Assembly: GCA_030696155.1 (NCBI GenBank)
Contig: JAUYSY010000073.1
Coordinates: forward strand, 1 to 60,342
Direction: 5' to 3'
Length of the DNA stretch: 60,342 nucleotides
From: Alphaproteobacteria bacterium
Lineage (GTDB): Bacteria; Pseudomonadota; Alphaproteobacteria; JAUXUR01
Shown: piece after piece, positions 1 through 8,877 of the stretch
How positions within the stretch are numbered: position 1 is the first letter of the stretch
How the letters are laid out: each line of letters starts with the position of its first letter
Made by a program: the position numbers and the translations under genes
The notes under the pieces: model-generated
The model's input: the letters and a program-made list of their open reading frames with translations, nothing else
The model's database searches: none
Told to the model about the DNA's origin: nothing

Positions 1-59
1 TATTTTTGACATAAATTTAAAAAAATCACATCAATTTTACCGTTGCTTTTTTATTTCTC

Positions 60-88
60 TTGACAGAGCATACCAAAATTGTTTAAAA
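60..88 (+). promoter_or_regulatory. rpmB: Candidate sigma-70 type promoter of rpmB
   Basis: A consensus -35 hexamer TTGACA at 60-65 is followed after a 17-base spacer by TTAAAA at 83-88, upstream of the rpmB start at 132. A second TTGACA at 6-11 has no convincing -10 partner. The prediction rests on sequence match only. Confidence 0.5.
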
Positions 89-131
89 ATATGTTCTTGA
101 TAGTAATTCGAAATAGGAATGAGTACGTATT

Positions 132-428
132 ATGGCTAGAGTTTGTCGTCTTAATGCAAAAGGCCCCATGTCAGGGAATAATGTAAGCCACGCGAATAAT
201 AAAACAAGGCGCAGGTTTCTCCCCAATATTCAAAGAACGACGCTTATGAGCCAAATTTTAGGACCTCTTAAATTGCGCCTTTCAACCAATGCAATTCGCA
301 CTGTAGATCATGCAGGCGGCATTGATGCGTTCTTACTTAAAACATCTAATTTAAAGCTCCCATGCGCAGCACAACGTATTAAACGTCGTCTACTCCGCGC
401 AATGGATAATGCTCAAAAAGCTGCTTAA
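132..428 (+). CDS. rpmB: 50S ribosomal protein L28
   Basis: This 98-residue protein is a basic ribosomal protein of the large subunit. It begins [20 protein letters not shown], with the L28 pattern of a short N-terminal strand (normally CxxTGK-like, here CRLNAKGP), then '[17 protein letters not shown]' and a basic C-terminal half. Its length is at the upper end of the usual bacterial range, as is common in alphaproteobacteria. The N-terminal zinc-type cysteine pair of some L28 forms is absent (only C5 is in place). It is a single-gene unit: a promoter lies just upstream and a strong terminator 18 bases after the stop. Identification is by family resemblance and is secure. Confidence 0.95.
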   Translation: MARVCRLNAKGPMSGNNVSHANNKTRRRFLPNIQRTTLMSQILGPLKLRLSTNAIRTVDHAGGIDAFLLKTSNLKLPCAAQRIKRRLLRAMDNAQKAA

Positions 429-445
429 TACAGCTCTAAATTCTC

Positions 446-477
446 AAAAGGAGGGATTCTTTCCTCCTTTTGTTTTA
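446..477 (+). terminator. Rho-independent terminator after rpmB
   Basis: A stem of aaaaggagg pairing with cctcctttt around a short loop is followed by a T-rich run. It lies between the rpmB stop and the yhhQ start. Confidence 0.85.
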
Positions 478-493
478 TCCTCATTGATATCTA

Positions 494-1261
494 ATGGCAT
501 ATCTTATTGATTTTTTAAATTCTTTATCGCCTGCTTTTGTTTGGGCAATTCTTTTTTTGCTCTGTTATACCAGCATTGTGATGACTTTTCGTTATTTCGG
601 CAAAATTGGTCTTTATGCCTATATCATCGTTGCTGTCATTTGCGCCAATATTCAAGTCTTAAAGCTTGTTCAATTTGAAGTTTTTCCAGATCCTATTGCC
701 TTAGGCACCACCCTTTTCACATCCACTTTTTTATGCACCGATATTCTGTACGAATGTTATGGTCAAAAAGCGGCTCAAAAAGGGGTGATGCTTGGCTTTT
801 TTGGCTTCCTATTATTTACACTCTTCATGACATTAACCCTTGGTTTTAAACCCTTAACAAGTACCGATCAACACTTATTATGGGCACTCGACATGCACAA
901 CCATATGCTTGAAATCTTTAAACCTACACCTACTCTTTTTATCGCCGGTATGTTTTCATACTTACTAAGTCAACATCTTGATATTTTTATTTATGGTGCG
1001 CTTAAAAAAATAACCTCAGATAGGTTTTTATGGCTGCGGAATAATATTGCGTCCATTTTTTCATGCCTGTTAGATAGCTTTGTGTTTAGCTTTCTGGCTT
1101 TCTATGTACTCGCTGAGCATAAAATCCCACTCCACTCCCTTTTAATGACCTATGTTTTAGGCAGCTTTCTTTTAAGAAGCGTCATTGCCATCCTTGATAC
1201 GCCGTTTCTTTATGCTGCCCTTTATTTCAAACCAAAAGAAGAAAATAATGTCCCAATTTAA
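494..1261 (+). CDS. yhhQ: YhhQ family queuosine-precursor transporter (VUT family)
   Basis: This is a 255-residue integral membrane protein of the YhhQ/COG1738 family, which imports 7-deazaguanine precursors of the tRNA nucleoside queuosine. It shows about six hydrophobic segments and the family-typical region 'ANIQVLKLVQ..VFPDPIALGTTLFTSTFLCTDILYECYG' at residues 52-92, where TD-ILxExYG is the characteristic motif. Its last codons overlap the start of tgt, which uses the imported base, so the two are almost certainly co-transcribed and translationally coupled. No de novo queuosine gene is visible here. Substrate specificity (preQ0/preQ1 or queuine) cannot be read directly; the neighbouring TGT points to queuine. 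Confidence 0.9.
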   Translation: MAYLIDFLNSLSPAFVWAILFLLCYTSIVMTFRYFGKIGLYAYIIVAVICANIQVLKLVQFEVFPDPIALGTTLFTSTFLCTDILYECYGQKAAQKGVMLGFFGFLLFTLFMTLTLGFKPLTSTDQHLLWALDMHNHMLEIFKPTPTLFIAGMFSYLLSQHLDIFIYGALKKITSDRFLWLRNNIASIFSCLLDSFVFSFLAFYVLAEHKIPLHSLLMTYVLGSFLLRSVIAILDTPFLYAALYFKPKEENNVPI

Positions 1262-2417
1262 ATTCGATATATTAAAACAACATGAATCCACAAAAGCCCG
1301 TTTAGGTCTTATTCATACCCCGCACGGCACCATCCAAACCCCTAATTTCATTTTTTGTGGTACAAAAGCGGCCATTAAAGGCCTTAATCCGCAACAAATG
1401 AAAGAATGCAAAACGCAATTCATTCTAGCCAACACGTATCATCTGATGCTACAACCAGGCGCAGATCTTGTTGAAAAAATGGGTGGTTTACACAAATTCA
1501 TGGGCTGGGATGGTCCATTGCTCACAGATTCGGGCGGATTCCAAATCTTTAGTCTAGGACACGGGTCAGTGGCCGAGGAAATAAAAGGACGCAGAAATTC
1601 GTCCAGACCTAAAACAATGCTTAAAATCACGGAAGAAGGTGCAAAATTTAAATCCTATTTGGATGGCGCCATTCATCTTTTAACACCTGAAAAATCAATT
1701 GAAACCCAACGTAAATTAGGCGCCGACATCATCTTAGTACTTGATGAATGCACGCCTTTCCACGCTGATAAAAATTATACAGCACGCTCCATGCGCCTAT
1801 CACACAGATGGGCCGATAGAAGCATGCAAGAATTCAAGCGTCACGATAATGGCAAACAATCTTTGTATGGCATTATTCAAGGCGGCGTCTATCCAGATTT
1901 ACGTCAAGAAAGCGCTGAATTCACGAATAGTCTTGATTTTTTTGGACAAGCCATTGGTGGCTCCCTGGGGGGCACTAAGGAGCAAATGTATGAAGTCGTC
2001 GATATGTCCTTCACTTACCTTCGCCGAGACCGCCCTACCCATCTTTTAGGCATTGGTGGCCTTAAAGATATTTGGGAAGGCGTTGCCATGGGCGTAGATA
2101 CGTTTGATTGCGTCCATCCAACACGCATTGCACGTCATGGTCATGCACTTATCAGATCGGCAGACACGGATCATATCAATATTAAAAACGCGCGCTTCAA
2201 AGAGGATGCAAATCCCATTGATGAAAAATGTGGTTGTTATACTTGCCAGAATTTCTCTCGTGCCTATCTCAACCACTTAATGAAAGCACAAGAACTATTG
2301 CTGATTCAACTTTTAACAATGCATAATGTGTATTTCATGAATCAATTGATGGAAGATGTTCGCACATCTTTAGAAAATGATACATTTTTAGAAACGAAAG
2401 CAAATTGGTTTTCGTGA
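1248..2417 (+). CDS. tgt: tRNA-guanine transglycosylase (possibly queuine-specific)
   Basis: TGT exchanges guanine-34 of GUN-anticodon tRNAs for a 7-deazaguanine base. The start chosen is ATG 1248 (MSQFKFDILK), giving 389 residues that align with bacterial TGT; upstream ATGs lie inside yhhQ. Catalytic motifs are DSGGFQ (from D94), DECTPF (from D166) and GVDTFDCVHPTR (from about 282). The zinc ligands are C328, C330, C333 and H359. The base-binding loop, normally GGLAVGE in bacteria, reads GGSLGGT (237-243): Gly replaces the Val that blocks queuine in preQ1-type enzymes, and Thr replaces Glu. The region after the PTR motif (IARHGHA) also departs from the usual NARNG. This resembles a queuine-accepting enzyme, but the cysteine of DEC is retained, so specificity is inferred. 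Confidence 0.93.
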   Translation: MSQFKFDILKQHESTKARLGLIHTPHGTIQTPNFIFCGTKAAIKGLNPQQMKECKTQFILANTYHLMLQPGADLVEKMGGLHKFMGWDGPLLTDSGGFQIFSLGHGSVAEEIKGRRNSSRPKTMLKITEEGAKFKSYLDGAIHLLTPEKSIETQRKLGADIILVLDECTPFHADKNYTARSMRLSHRWADRSMQEFKRHDNGKQSLYGIIQGGVYPDLRQESAEFTNSLDFFGQAIGGSLGGTKEQMYEVVDMSFTYLRRDRPTHLLGIGGLKDIWEGVAMGVDTFDCVHPTRIARHGHALIRSADTDHINIKNARFKEDANPIDEKCGCYTCQNFSRAYLNHLMKAQELLLIQLLTMHNVYFMNQLMEDVRTSLENDTFLETKANWFS

Positions 2418-2426
2418 AACACAAAT

Positions 2427-2462
2427 AAAAAAAAACCTCTTCGTAAGAAGGTCTTTTTTATT
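2427..2462 (+). terminator. Rho-independent terminator after tgt
   Basis: An imperfect stem (acctctt with aagaaggt, one bulge) is followed by cttttttta, and a run of A precedes it. It would end the yhhQ-tgt operon. Confidence 0.7.
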
Positions 2463-2514
2463 ATATAGTAGAATGCCTGAAAACGATACAGTAGAAGGAC
2501 ATCTAGCCCCTCCT

Positions 2515-2700
2515 TCCTACTCCCCGCGGCCATATCATTTATAAGTATAAACCCCAACCCCTTCCTACGTCCCGCGACTTGATCGCGGGATCCAGACGAT
2601 CTTCCCTAAAGTTAACATTGTATAAATTGGACAATGACATCTTCTTTATTTACTTTCTGGATCCCGCGGACTAGCCGCGGGACGTAGGAGGTGGGGTAAG
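2515..2700. repeat. Palindrome-bearing dispersed repeat, copy 1
   Basis: About 185 bases with two GC-rich hairpins (CCCGCGacttgatCGCGGG near 2572-2590, and CCGCGGactagCCGCGG near 2660-2685) joined by an AT-rich middle. The reverse complement of 43329-43512 matches nearly throughout. It is non-coding and fills the gap between tgt and the 170-residue exported protein gene. Shorter relics of the same family occur at 23884-23917 and 55670-55693. Confidence 0.8.
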
Positions 2701-2742
2701 CAGTAAGAAATTTGTAGTGTTTTCAAGTTATTTTATTATAAA

Positions 2743-3255
2743 TTAAAGTGTTTTTAAAGCAGCGGCACCAAGTTTAGCTAATAAATCAAATGCAGCCGGA
2801 CCATGTTTTTGAACAAGTCCAAAAACTTTAGGACCATAATCCATTGCGTAACCAACGATTTTATCCCCATGTTTTGCAACAAGACTTTTAACAGTTGAAG
2901 GACCGTATTTATAAATAAGATTAATAGCATCTAGACCATATTTTTTTGTTAACTCAAAAACAAAGGGTCCTACTACTTTAGCTAAACTAACGACCTTAGG
3001 CGCAAGATCCGGTCCATATTTTTTTGCAATATCAACAACACTTTTTACAGCAGAAATACCAAAAGTTGCAGCTGATTTTGCAGCACTCAAAACCTTACTT
3101 CCAAGTTTTTTTGCTTCATCATAAGCACTTGTTAATCCACCCGTAATGCTAAAAAGTGTAGCATTTTCTCTATCAACAGCTTCTTCTTTAACTGCCCAGG
3201 TTTGAACTGTCATTGAAACCAAAGAAATTATACTTATCATTAGTATTTTTTTCAT
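2743..3255 (-). CDS. Exported protein made of short amphipathic Gly-Pro repeats
   Basis: This 170-residue protein was not recognised as any named family. A Sec signal peptide (about residues 1-21, ending TWA) is followed by a short linker. From about residue 70 to the end it consists of roughly eight repeats of about 11 residues with the form K-[YHL]-G-P-x-x-[AV]-x-x-[LV]-x, for example KKYGPDLAPKVV, KYGPSTVKSL, KHGPAAFDLL. Each unit would make a short amphipathic helix broken by Gly-Pro. Start choice is supported by AAGGGAT upstream of the ATG. A membrane-active or self-assembling secreted peptide is possible, but no function can be assigned. It is a single gene in a region of exported proteins and repeats. 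Confidence 0.8.
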   Translation of the reverse strand: MKKILMISIISLVSMTVQTWAVKEEAVDRENATLFSITGGLTSAYDEAKKLGSKVLSAAKSAATFGISAVKSVVDIAKKYGPDLAPKVVSLAKVVGPFVFELTKKYGLDAINLIYKYGPSTVKSLVAKHGDKIVGYAMDYGPKVFGLVQKHGPAAFDLLAKLGAAALKTL

Positions 3256-3758
3256 ATTGCGTCATCCCTTTTTTATTCTCTCTAATTAAAATTATAATTA
3301 TCAAGAGTTAAAAAATAATTAACGCAAAAATGACATTGGATTCAGACGAAAAATGATACGCGATATAAATTAAAAATAAATTTTTGTCCAGTAGAATAAG
3401 CGACAATATAGCACGAAAAAAATGACTCACTAAACATGAAGACAAACAAGTAGATAACTAAAAAAACACAGTTAATTTAGCCATGGCAAGGCGCCCCAAT
3501 TAACTAAGGGCGCGACGCTGCTATTTAGAAAATATCATTTACAAACAACGAGATAGATTTTTTGCTAGATGGATACGCCTATAAATAGGCGTACCATTTT
3601 GTTTATGTATACCCAAATAATCTGAAACTACCGTTTTTAGTCGATGACCTTTGGTCGCTTTTTGAACCAAAAATTTCTAAGGTAAAATAATTATCTGTCG
3701 AAATTTTCGGCATCAAAAATCACCTCAAATCTCATGCCTAAAAATCGGCATTTCCAAA
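3256..3758. other. Non-coding gap with small hairpins
   Basis: No credible ORF was found in these 503 bases. Visible structures are a GC-rich hairpin at 3491-3513 (GCGCCC/GGGCGC), a hairpin at 3574-3593 (tacgccta/taggcgta) followed by T-rich sequence, and a weak atgcc/ggcat stem near 3734-3750 that could end the minus-strand gene network. The first 100 bases should hold the promoter of the 170-residue gene. The rest looks like degraded repeat sequence. Confidence 0.5.
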
Positions 3759-6617
3759 TCATTTAGGTATATCAAATTCACTTAAATCTAATACTAAAAC
3801 ATCTGTCAAGATTGATTTAATTAATTCTTCTGTAATAATCAAATCATCTTTATCTTTTTTACCAACAAATACCTCTTTAAGTGTGTTATAAATTTCAGGT
3901 AAGATCTTATTTTCTTTCTTTGCACGCAAGGACTCAAATCCATCACTTATAAATTGAAAAACTTGCTTAATTCCAATCTCAAATGAACCAAAATTCGACG
4001 TACGAGATACTGTCTCACTTTTACCTTTTTCACGAGAATGAGTGATAATTTGCATTTTCAGGTAATCTAAATTTGTAAGATTTTGCCCTTGTATGTTTTC
4101 GATAAATTTATTTAAAACCTGATTGACAGGATCCTCCGCTAGAAATTCATTTAATAAGCTATGATAGGTTTTTAGAATTAAGACAGACGCTTCTTCATTA
4201 AAAGATTCTTGTTCCTTAAGCAATTCAGTTAAACTTTTTGCGTTTTTAATACGAAGAACATTTGCATCATACCATGTATCAACATCTTTTAATTTGCCCT
4301 CCATACATAAAGTATCATTACCAAGAACAGCAATAAATTCCTTTAGGAGCGTTTTGTAAGCTCTGGTTTCTTTAATTTCTAACAATCCATCACAAACGGA
4401 AGCGACTCTAAGTATAAAAATGCGTGCTCTTTGTTCTAAAGACGCATCTGATTGTTCTGGATGACATATCATATTACCCAACCCCAGGGCATAGAGAATG
4501 TCCGAGCTCGTGCGATGTGTGTAAAACATTTGGTAAGAAATAGCAATATTGAAACGCGCAAAATACCAAATTTGATTCAAATAAAGATAAGCATTTTGAC
4601 TTCCAGGTAAGTTCTTTATTGTCTTATTATCTTTTATTTCTGATATAATAAATTTAATTTTTTTTACGCATTCATCATCCTTTGCAACATCTTCAGCATT
4701 TTCAATATCATACAACCAATTATGTTGTTGCTCATTGTCAAGCAAAAACCCTCTACATAGTTCTGGTATTTTTGCTAGTACAAAGATCCTTTTTTCTTCA
4801 TTTGTTTCTAATTTATTGTAACTCATCATAAATTTATTTAATTCTTCTTTTTCAATAGTTGCAGTAGGTAATGGTTGTTGCTGCGGCGCGCGCTCTACCA
4901 AAATCATCTGCTGTGCCTGAATACGCCTCTGTCTCTCTTCAACTTCTTTTGGAATGTATTTAGCCTTATATTCATCTTTCATCTTGGCTAATTCATAATG
5001 ATATCCCTCTGCAAAAGAAATACCAAAAAAATCAAAGATTTTTTTTGCTGTTTCTGGTTTTACCTCATTTTTATATGCCTCATAAATAAGGTCACTGATA
5101 AATGGTTTAGGTCCAACATTTTTAGCAATATTATAGCCACGCTGCTTAAAAAAGGCTGCTTCTGTTCTCATTGCACTAAGAACATCCAAAAACTCTTTTC
5201 TTTTATCATCATGATCCTTGCTGCACGGTATCATATACAATTTATCTTCATAAACGCTGGATAGATATTTTAAACCATCGTCATCACCAGGGATTTTATA
5301 GTCCTTTAATGCTCTAAAACAAATTGATGCTTCTGGGGGTACAATATAATTTTCATCTCTAAATATATCCCTTGGATTAAATTTATAAGTTAAAAACCTA
5401 ATGACCTTATCATAGCTAGGGTTACCTGCCATTAAATTTAATAATTCCACCTTTATATTGTCCGTTGCACACCCCATAAGTTTATGCGTAAAAAAGATAA
5501 CATTGTTCACATCATTGAGATGTTTAAATTCTGATTGCCTCATCATATGCAGCATATATCGAATAAAACTTGGAAAATCATATTCATGCAAAGAAGTAAA
5601 AAAAACATTTTCACCTTCTACAATTTCGTAACATAATTCTCTTATTTCTTCGAATGATTGATTTTTTTTAAAGAATTTACAAAGTATTAAATTGAGTTCA
5701 TTATTATCATCAATGTTTGATTTTTCTATTTTTTGAATAAACAACAAAAACTTAATAAACAAAGCAAAATTATTGCCTGTAATTGACTCCATAGGGATTT
5801 TAGTTTTTTTTGGCTCTTTAGACATATGTTTTAAAATTTCATCAAGCTTATATTGCCCTTTTTCATCTAAATCACGCACATATTCTTTAAAGATGTAAAA
5901 AAGATAAATTATACATTTATCCGAAATTTGCGCATCTTTGTTTAATGCTGTAGGTTTTAAAAGTTCTATTAAATTTGAACGAATTGATGAGGATAATTTC
6001 AAATAACATAAAATAAATTGTTTAAATAATCCAATATTATTTACATTTGGTTTTTTTGAAAAGGTTTCATCAAGATTTTCTACAACGCTACCAAATATAT
6101 TTATGACTGGACGCAATCTTATTGGCTGCATTGCTTTTTCAGGAAATGTAGATGTTTTGATAATTTTTTGAAGCAAAGCCATGAGATCAAGAAGGTCCTT
6201 TGGCACGTTCTCATCAAAACATTCTGCATTTTCAAGTGCTTGTTTAATGTCTACAGGATCCAGAAGCAAATCTTCACATAATTGTTTAAATCTACGAAAA
6301 AATAAGTCAGCATTAGGCAAATGATCTAAAAACTTTAGTTTTTTAGAAATATAATCACCGTAAGCTTCTTGTTCCTTTGGAAAATCAAAATTAAGATTCT
6401 GTAGAGGATTCAATTTTTGTCTTTTTTTTTCGGATTTTTTACCTTTTTCTTGTTTAAAATCCCTAGCTCTTTTTTTTTCACCTTTTATTTCTTCTGGATC
6501 TACTTCAAGCTGTTCTTCATTTTGGTTATCCTCAATAGCATCTTTCCCCTTAGAAAGCGCGTAATTAAACGTTGTTAAAGTAAAAATCGCTATGAATAGC
6601 GACAAAATTTTGTGCAT
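3759..6617 (-). CDS. Large exported protein with bipartite NLS-like basic clusters
   Basis: This 952-residue protein is of no recognised family. A signal peptide covers about residues 1-20 (ending NYA). Residues 24-44 are acidic. Then come two basic clusters, KKRAR at 48-52 and KKRQK at 64-68, separated by 11 residues, which fits a classical bipartite nuclear localisation signal. The remainder is predicted to be mostly helical, with a charged Gln/Pro-rich linker near 570-595 separating two halves. Start ATG 6617 has GGGAG eight bases upstream. It lies alone, downstream of a glycosyltransferase gene on the same strand across 215 very AT-rich bases. A role as a host-directed effector is inferred from export plus the basic motif; there is no catalytic signature. 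Confidence 0.85.
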   Translation of the reverse strand: MHKILSLFIAIFTLTTFNYALSKGKDAIEDNQNEEQLEVDPEEIKGEKKRARDFKQEKGKKSEKKRQKLNPLQNLNFDFPKEQEAYGDYISKKLKFLDHLPNADLFFRRFKQLCEDLLLDPVDIKQALENAECFDENVPKDLLDLMALLQKIIKTSTFPEKAMQPIRLRPVINIFGSVVENLDETFSKKPNVNNIGLFKQFILCYLKLSSSIRSNLIELLKPTALNKDAQISDKCIIYLFYIFKEYVRDLDEKGQYKLDEILKHMSKEPKKTKIPMESITGNNFALFIKFLLFIQKIEKSNIDDNNELNLILCKFFKKNQSFEEIRELCYEIVEGENVFFTSLHEYDFPSFIRYMLHMMRQSEFKHLNDVNNVIFFTHKLMGCATDNIKVELLNLMAGNPSYDKVIRFLTYKFNPRDIFRDENYIVPPEASICFRALKDYKIPGDDDGLKYLSSVYEDKLYMIPCSKDHDDKRKEFLDVLSAMRTEAAFFKQRGYNIAKNVGPKPFISDLIYEAYKNEVKPETAKKIFDFFGISFAEGYHYELAKMKDEYKAKYIPKEVEERQRRIQAQQMILVERAPQQQPLPTATIEKEELNKFMMSYNKLETNEEKRIFVLAKIPELCRGFLLDNEQQHNWLYDIENAEDVAKDDECVKKIKFIISEIKDNKTIKNLPGSQNAYLYLNQIWYFARFNIAISYQMFYTHRTSSDILYALGLGNMICHPEQSDASLEQRARIFILRVASVCDGLLEIKETRAYKTLLKEFIAVLGNDTLCMEGKLKDVDTWYDANVLRIKNAKSLTELLKEQESFNEEASVLILKTYHSLLNEFLAEDPVNQVLNKFIENIQGQNLTNLDYLKMQIITHSREKGKSETVSRTSNFGSFEIGIKQVFQFISDGFESLRAKKENKILPEIYNTLKEVFVGKKDKDDLIITEELIKSILTDVLVLDLSEFDIPK

Positions 6618-6758
6618 TTAAAGTACTCCCAATTAAATATAAATAAACTTATATACATTTTTTTTAGTTTGTAAATATATATTTTTGTTTGCAAATAATA
6701 AAAATCTACAATAAAGTAAAATTAAATTGTATGTATTTTATATTTAAAATTACCATTA

Positions 6759-6794
6759 ATTTATAATTTATTATTAAAATAATAAATTATAAAT
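6759..6794. other. Perfect 17-bp A/T inverted repeat
   Basis: Two 17-base arms composed only of A and T (6759-6775 and 6778-6794) are exact inverse complements with a 2-base loop. The hairpin lies just downstream of the glycosyltransferase stop and could slow transcription or mark an operator. No T-tract terminator follows on either strand. Confidence 0.6.
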
Positions 6795-6832
6795 CTATAT
6801 TTTTAGTAAAATACATCAAAAAAATCGAATAT

Positions 6833-7969
6833 TTATAACAATTCCTCGTAAACTTCAATCGTCTTAGAAGTCATCATTTCTTTTGTATAATGCATTAAAA
6901 CATGTGTATGCGCTTTTTCCTGAATACACCTTATTTCATTTTTATTCAATAAAACAACATGTTCCAAACATTTCTTAAGACTTTTGATATCATCATGCTG
7001 AACTAAAAAACCCGTTTCTTGGTCCAAGATAGTTTCAGATGTCCCTCCAATGTCACTTGCGATCGTAAGGCAACCCATTGCCATCGCTTCAACAGCAACG
7101 CGTCCAAAAGATTCAGGCGCAAGTACCGGAAGTACAACGATCTCGCTCAAAAAATAAGCTGCGGGCATATCCGCGCAATGTCCTACTAATTTTACATTAT
7201 TTTCCAATTGAAGCTTAACAATGTGTTGAAAAATTTCTTGTTTATAATGTTCTTTCCCCTCACCTACGAATAAAAGAAACAAAGTTGGATCATTCAATTT
7301 TTTAAACGCTTCCAGCAGCAAAAGATGCCCTTTAGCGCGCGTTAGCCGTGCGGGAAGCATTATTATTCGTTTATCTTCAGGAAGTTGCCAAAGATTAATT
7401 AATGTTTCAATCTGACTTTTGGGAATAGAATTTCTATCTAAAAATTGAGCATCAATGCCACGCGGAATAACACGCACTTTACGCGCATCAACTTTATAAT
7501 TTTTATGAAGATATTCTACAATAAAATGCGACACAGCAATGATGCGATCACCTTTTAACATAATTTGGTTATATAGTTTTTTAAAAATATTTGCGGCACC
7601 GTAAGCACCATGTATTGTTGTGACAAAAGGAATATTCAATTTTCGTGCTGGTTTTAATCCCGCCCAAGCAGGCGCTCTGCTACGCGCATGCACAAGTGAT
7701 ACATTATAATTTTTATAAATCTTAGACAATGCACGTTGATTCATAAAAACCGAAAATGGATTTTTTAAATGAAGTGGCAATTTTATGTGAATTCCCCCTG
7801 CTTTTTCAATCTGTTGAACGAGTCTTCCACCATTTGAAATAACAATCGATCGCCAACCATGTGCAATGATCGCTTGGTTCATATCGATGACACCTTGTTC
7901 AACCCCTCCACTTTGCATATTGGGTACAAGTTGAACAATTGTAGTAAATTTGATTTGTGTATCTATCAT
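6833..7969 (-). CDS. Glycosyltransferase family 4 (GT-B fold)
   Basis: This 378-residue retaining glycosyltransferase of the GT4 type probably acts at the cytoplasmic face on envelope polysaccharide or lipopolysaccharide. The N-terminal Rossmann half opens with VQLVPNMQSGGVEQGVIDM, the GGVE-type donor-domain start. The middle has VHARSRAPAWAG and VTTIHGAYG. The C-terminal half carries GRLTRAKGH-like 'PARLTRAKGHLLLLEAF' (about 222-238) and the EX7E region PESFGRVAVEAMAMG (about 285-300), which binds the nucleotide sugar. Length is normal. It is not in an obvious polysaccharide cluster: the gene upstream is a divergent hydrolase. Acceptor and sugar are unknown. Confidence 0.88.
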   Translation of the reverse strand: MIDTQIKFTTIVQLVPNMQSGGVEQGVIDMNQAIIAHGWRSIVISNGGRLVQQIEKAGGIHIKLPLHLKNPFSVFMNQRALSKIYKNYNVSLVHARSRAPAWAGLKPARKLNIPFVTTIHGAYGAANIFKKLYNQIMLKGDRIIAVSHFIVEYLHKNYKVDARKVRVIPRGIDAQFLDRNSIPKSQIETLINLWQLPEDKRIIMLPARLTRAKGHLLLLEAFKKLNDPTLFLLFVGEGKEHYKQEIFQHIVKLQLENNVKLVGHCADMPAAYFLSEIVVLPVLAPESFGRVAVEAMAMGCLTIASDIGGTSETILDQETGFLVQHDDIKSLKKCLEHVVLLNKNEIRCIQEKAHTHVLMHYTKEMMTSKTIEVYEELL

Positions 7970-8011
7970 GTGCTAGGGTTCTTGGATTAAAACTAAAAAA
8001 AGGATAATTAT

Positions 8012-8809
8012 ATGCATCATCTTCATATCACGGACCAGGGAAGAATGTTTAAACCTCATCAATTTTTACAACGGCATGATGGCGAACGTATTGCCTACAA
8101 TGTTTCAAGCGGTAAATCACCTGGCGTGATTTATTTAAATGGATTTATGTCTGACATGCAAGGCACAAAAGCACTTGCTGTTGAAGAATTCTGCCAAAAC
8201 AAAGGACAAAACTTTATTCGTTTTGATTATTTTGGCCATGGCGCTTCCTCTGGTGATTTTAAACAAGGGACCATTAGTCGTTGGGCTGAAGATGCACTTG
8301 CAATATTAGACGAATTAACCGTTGGACCTCAAATTCTTGTTGGATCAAGCATGGGTGCTTGGTTAATGTTTCTTGTAGCACTTAGACGACCTGAAAAAAT
8401 CAAGGGCCTTATTGGTGTTGCAGCAGGTGCTGATTTTACTGAAGATTTAATTATGGCCAATATGCCTGATCATCTTCAAGAAAGTCTTAATACAATAGGG
8501 TATTTTGAAACCACGTTAGGTGGACCAGAACCCTTTATGTATACAATTACGCAGAAACTCATTGAAGATGGCAAATTACATCTTTTGCTCCGTAACCCTA
8601 TCCCATATGAAGGTAGCGTCCATTTATTACATGGCATGAAAGATAAGGATGTACCTTGGCAAAATTCCATGCGCATCGCAGATCTTCTTAAAACAGATGA
8701 TGTAACACTTAATTTTGTTAAAAATGCAGGTCACCGTTTTTCAGAACCCGCTGAAATAGCATTATTATTAACATCCATTGATCAGATGCTTAAAAAAATC
8801 AATAAATAA
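8012..8809 (+). CDS. Alpha/beta hydrolase, ABHD10-like
   Basis: This 265-residue serine hydrolase has an unusually close resemblance to the mitochondrial protein ABHD10, known as a thioesterase/depalmitoylase and acyl-glucuronide esterase. Shared stretches recalled from that family include GTKALAVEEFC (51-61), RFDYFGHGASSGD, GPQILVGSSMGAWLM and LLHGMKDKDVPW. The nucleophile elbow is GSSMG with S113. The acid is D211 or D213 in GMKDKD. The base is H241 in GHRFSEP. No signal peptide is seen, so it is cytoplasmic. It is a single gene, divergent from the glycosyltransferase and closed by a terminator at 8818-8850. The substrate in this bacterium is unknown. Confidence 0.88.
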   Translation: MHHLHITDQGRMFKPHQFLQRHDGERIAYNVSSGKSPGVIYLNGFMSDMQGTKALAVEEFCQNKGQNFIRFDYFGHGASSGDFKQGTISRWAEDALAILDELTVGPQILVGSSMGAWLMFLVALRRPEKIKGLIGVAAGADFTEDLIMANMPDHLQESLNTIGYFETTLGGPEPFMYTITQKLIEDGKLHLLLRNPIPYEGSVHLLHGMKDKDVPWQNSMRIADLLKTDDVTLNFVKNAGHRFSEPAEIALLLTSIDQMLKKINK

Positions 8810-8817
8810 CTTTATAA

Positions 8818-8850
8818 AGAGGCGGTGATTACCGCCTTCATTCATTTTAG
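8818..8850 (+). terminator. Terminator after the ABHD10-like hydrolase
   Basis: An aggcggt/accgcct stem with a four-base loop is followed by a T-rich but interrupted tail. Confidence 0.7.
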
Positions 8851-8877
8851 TGCAGTCTCTTCTTACATGAGGGGTCT

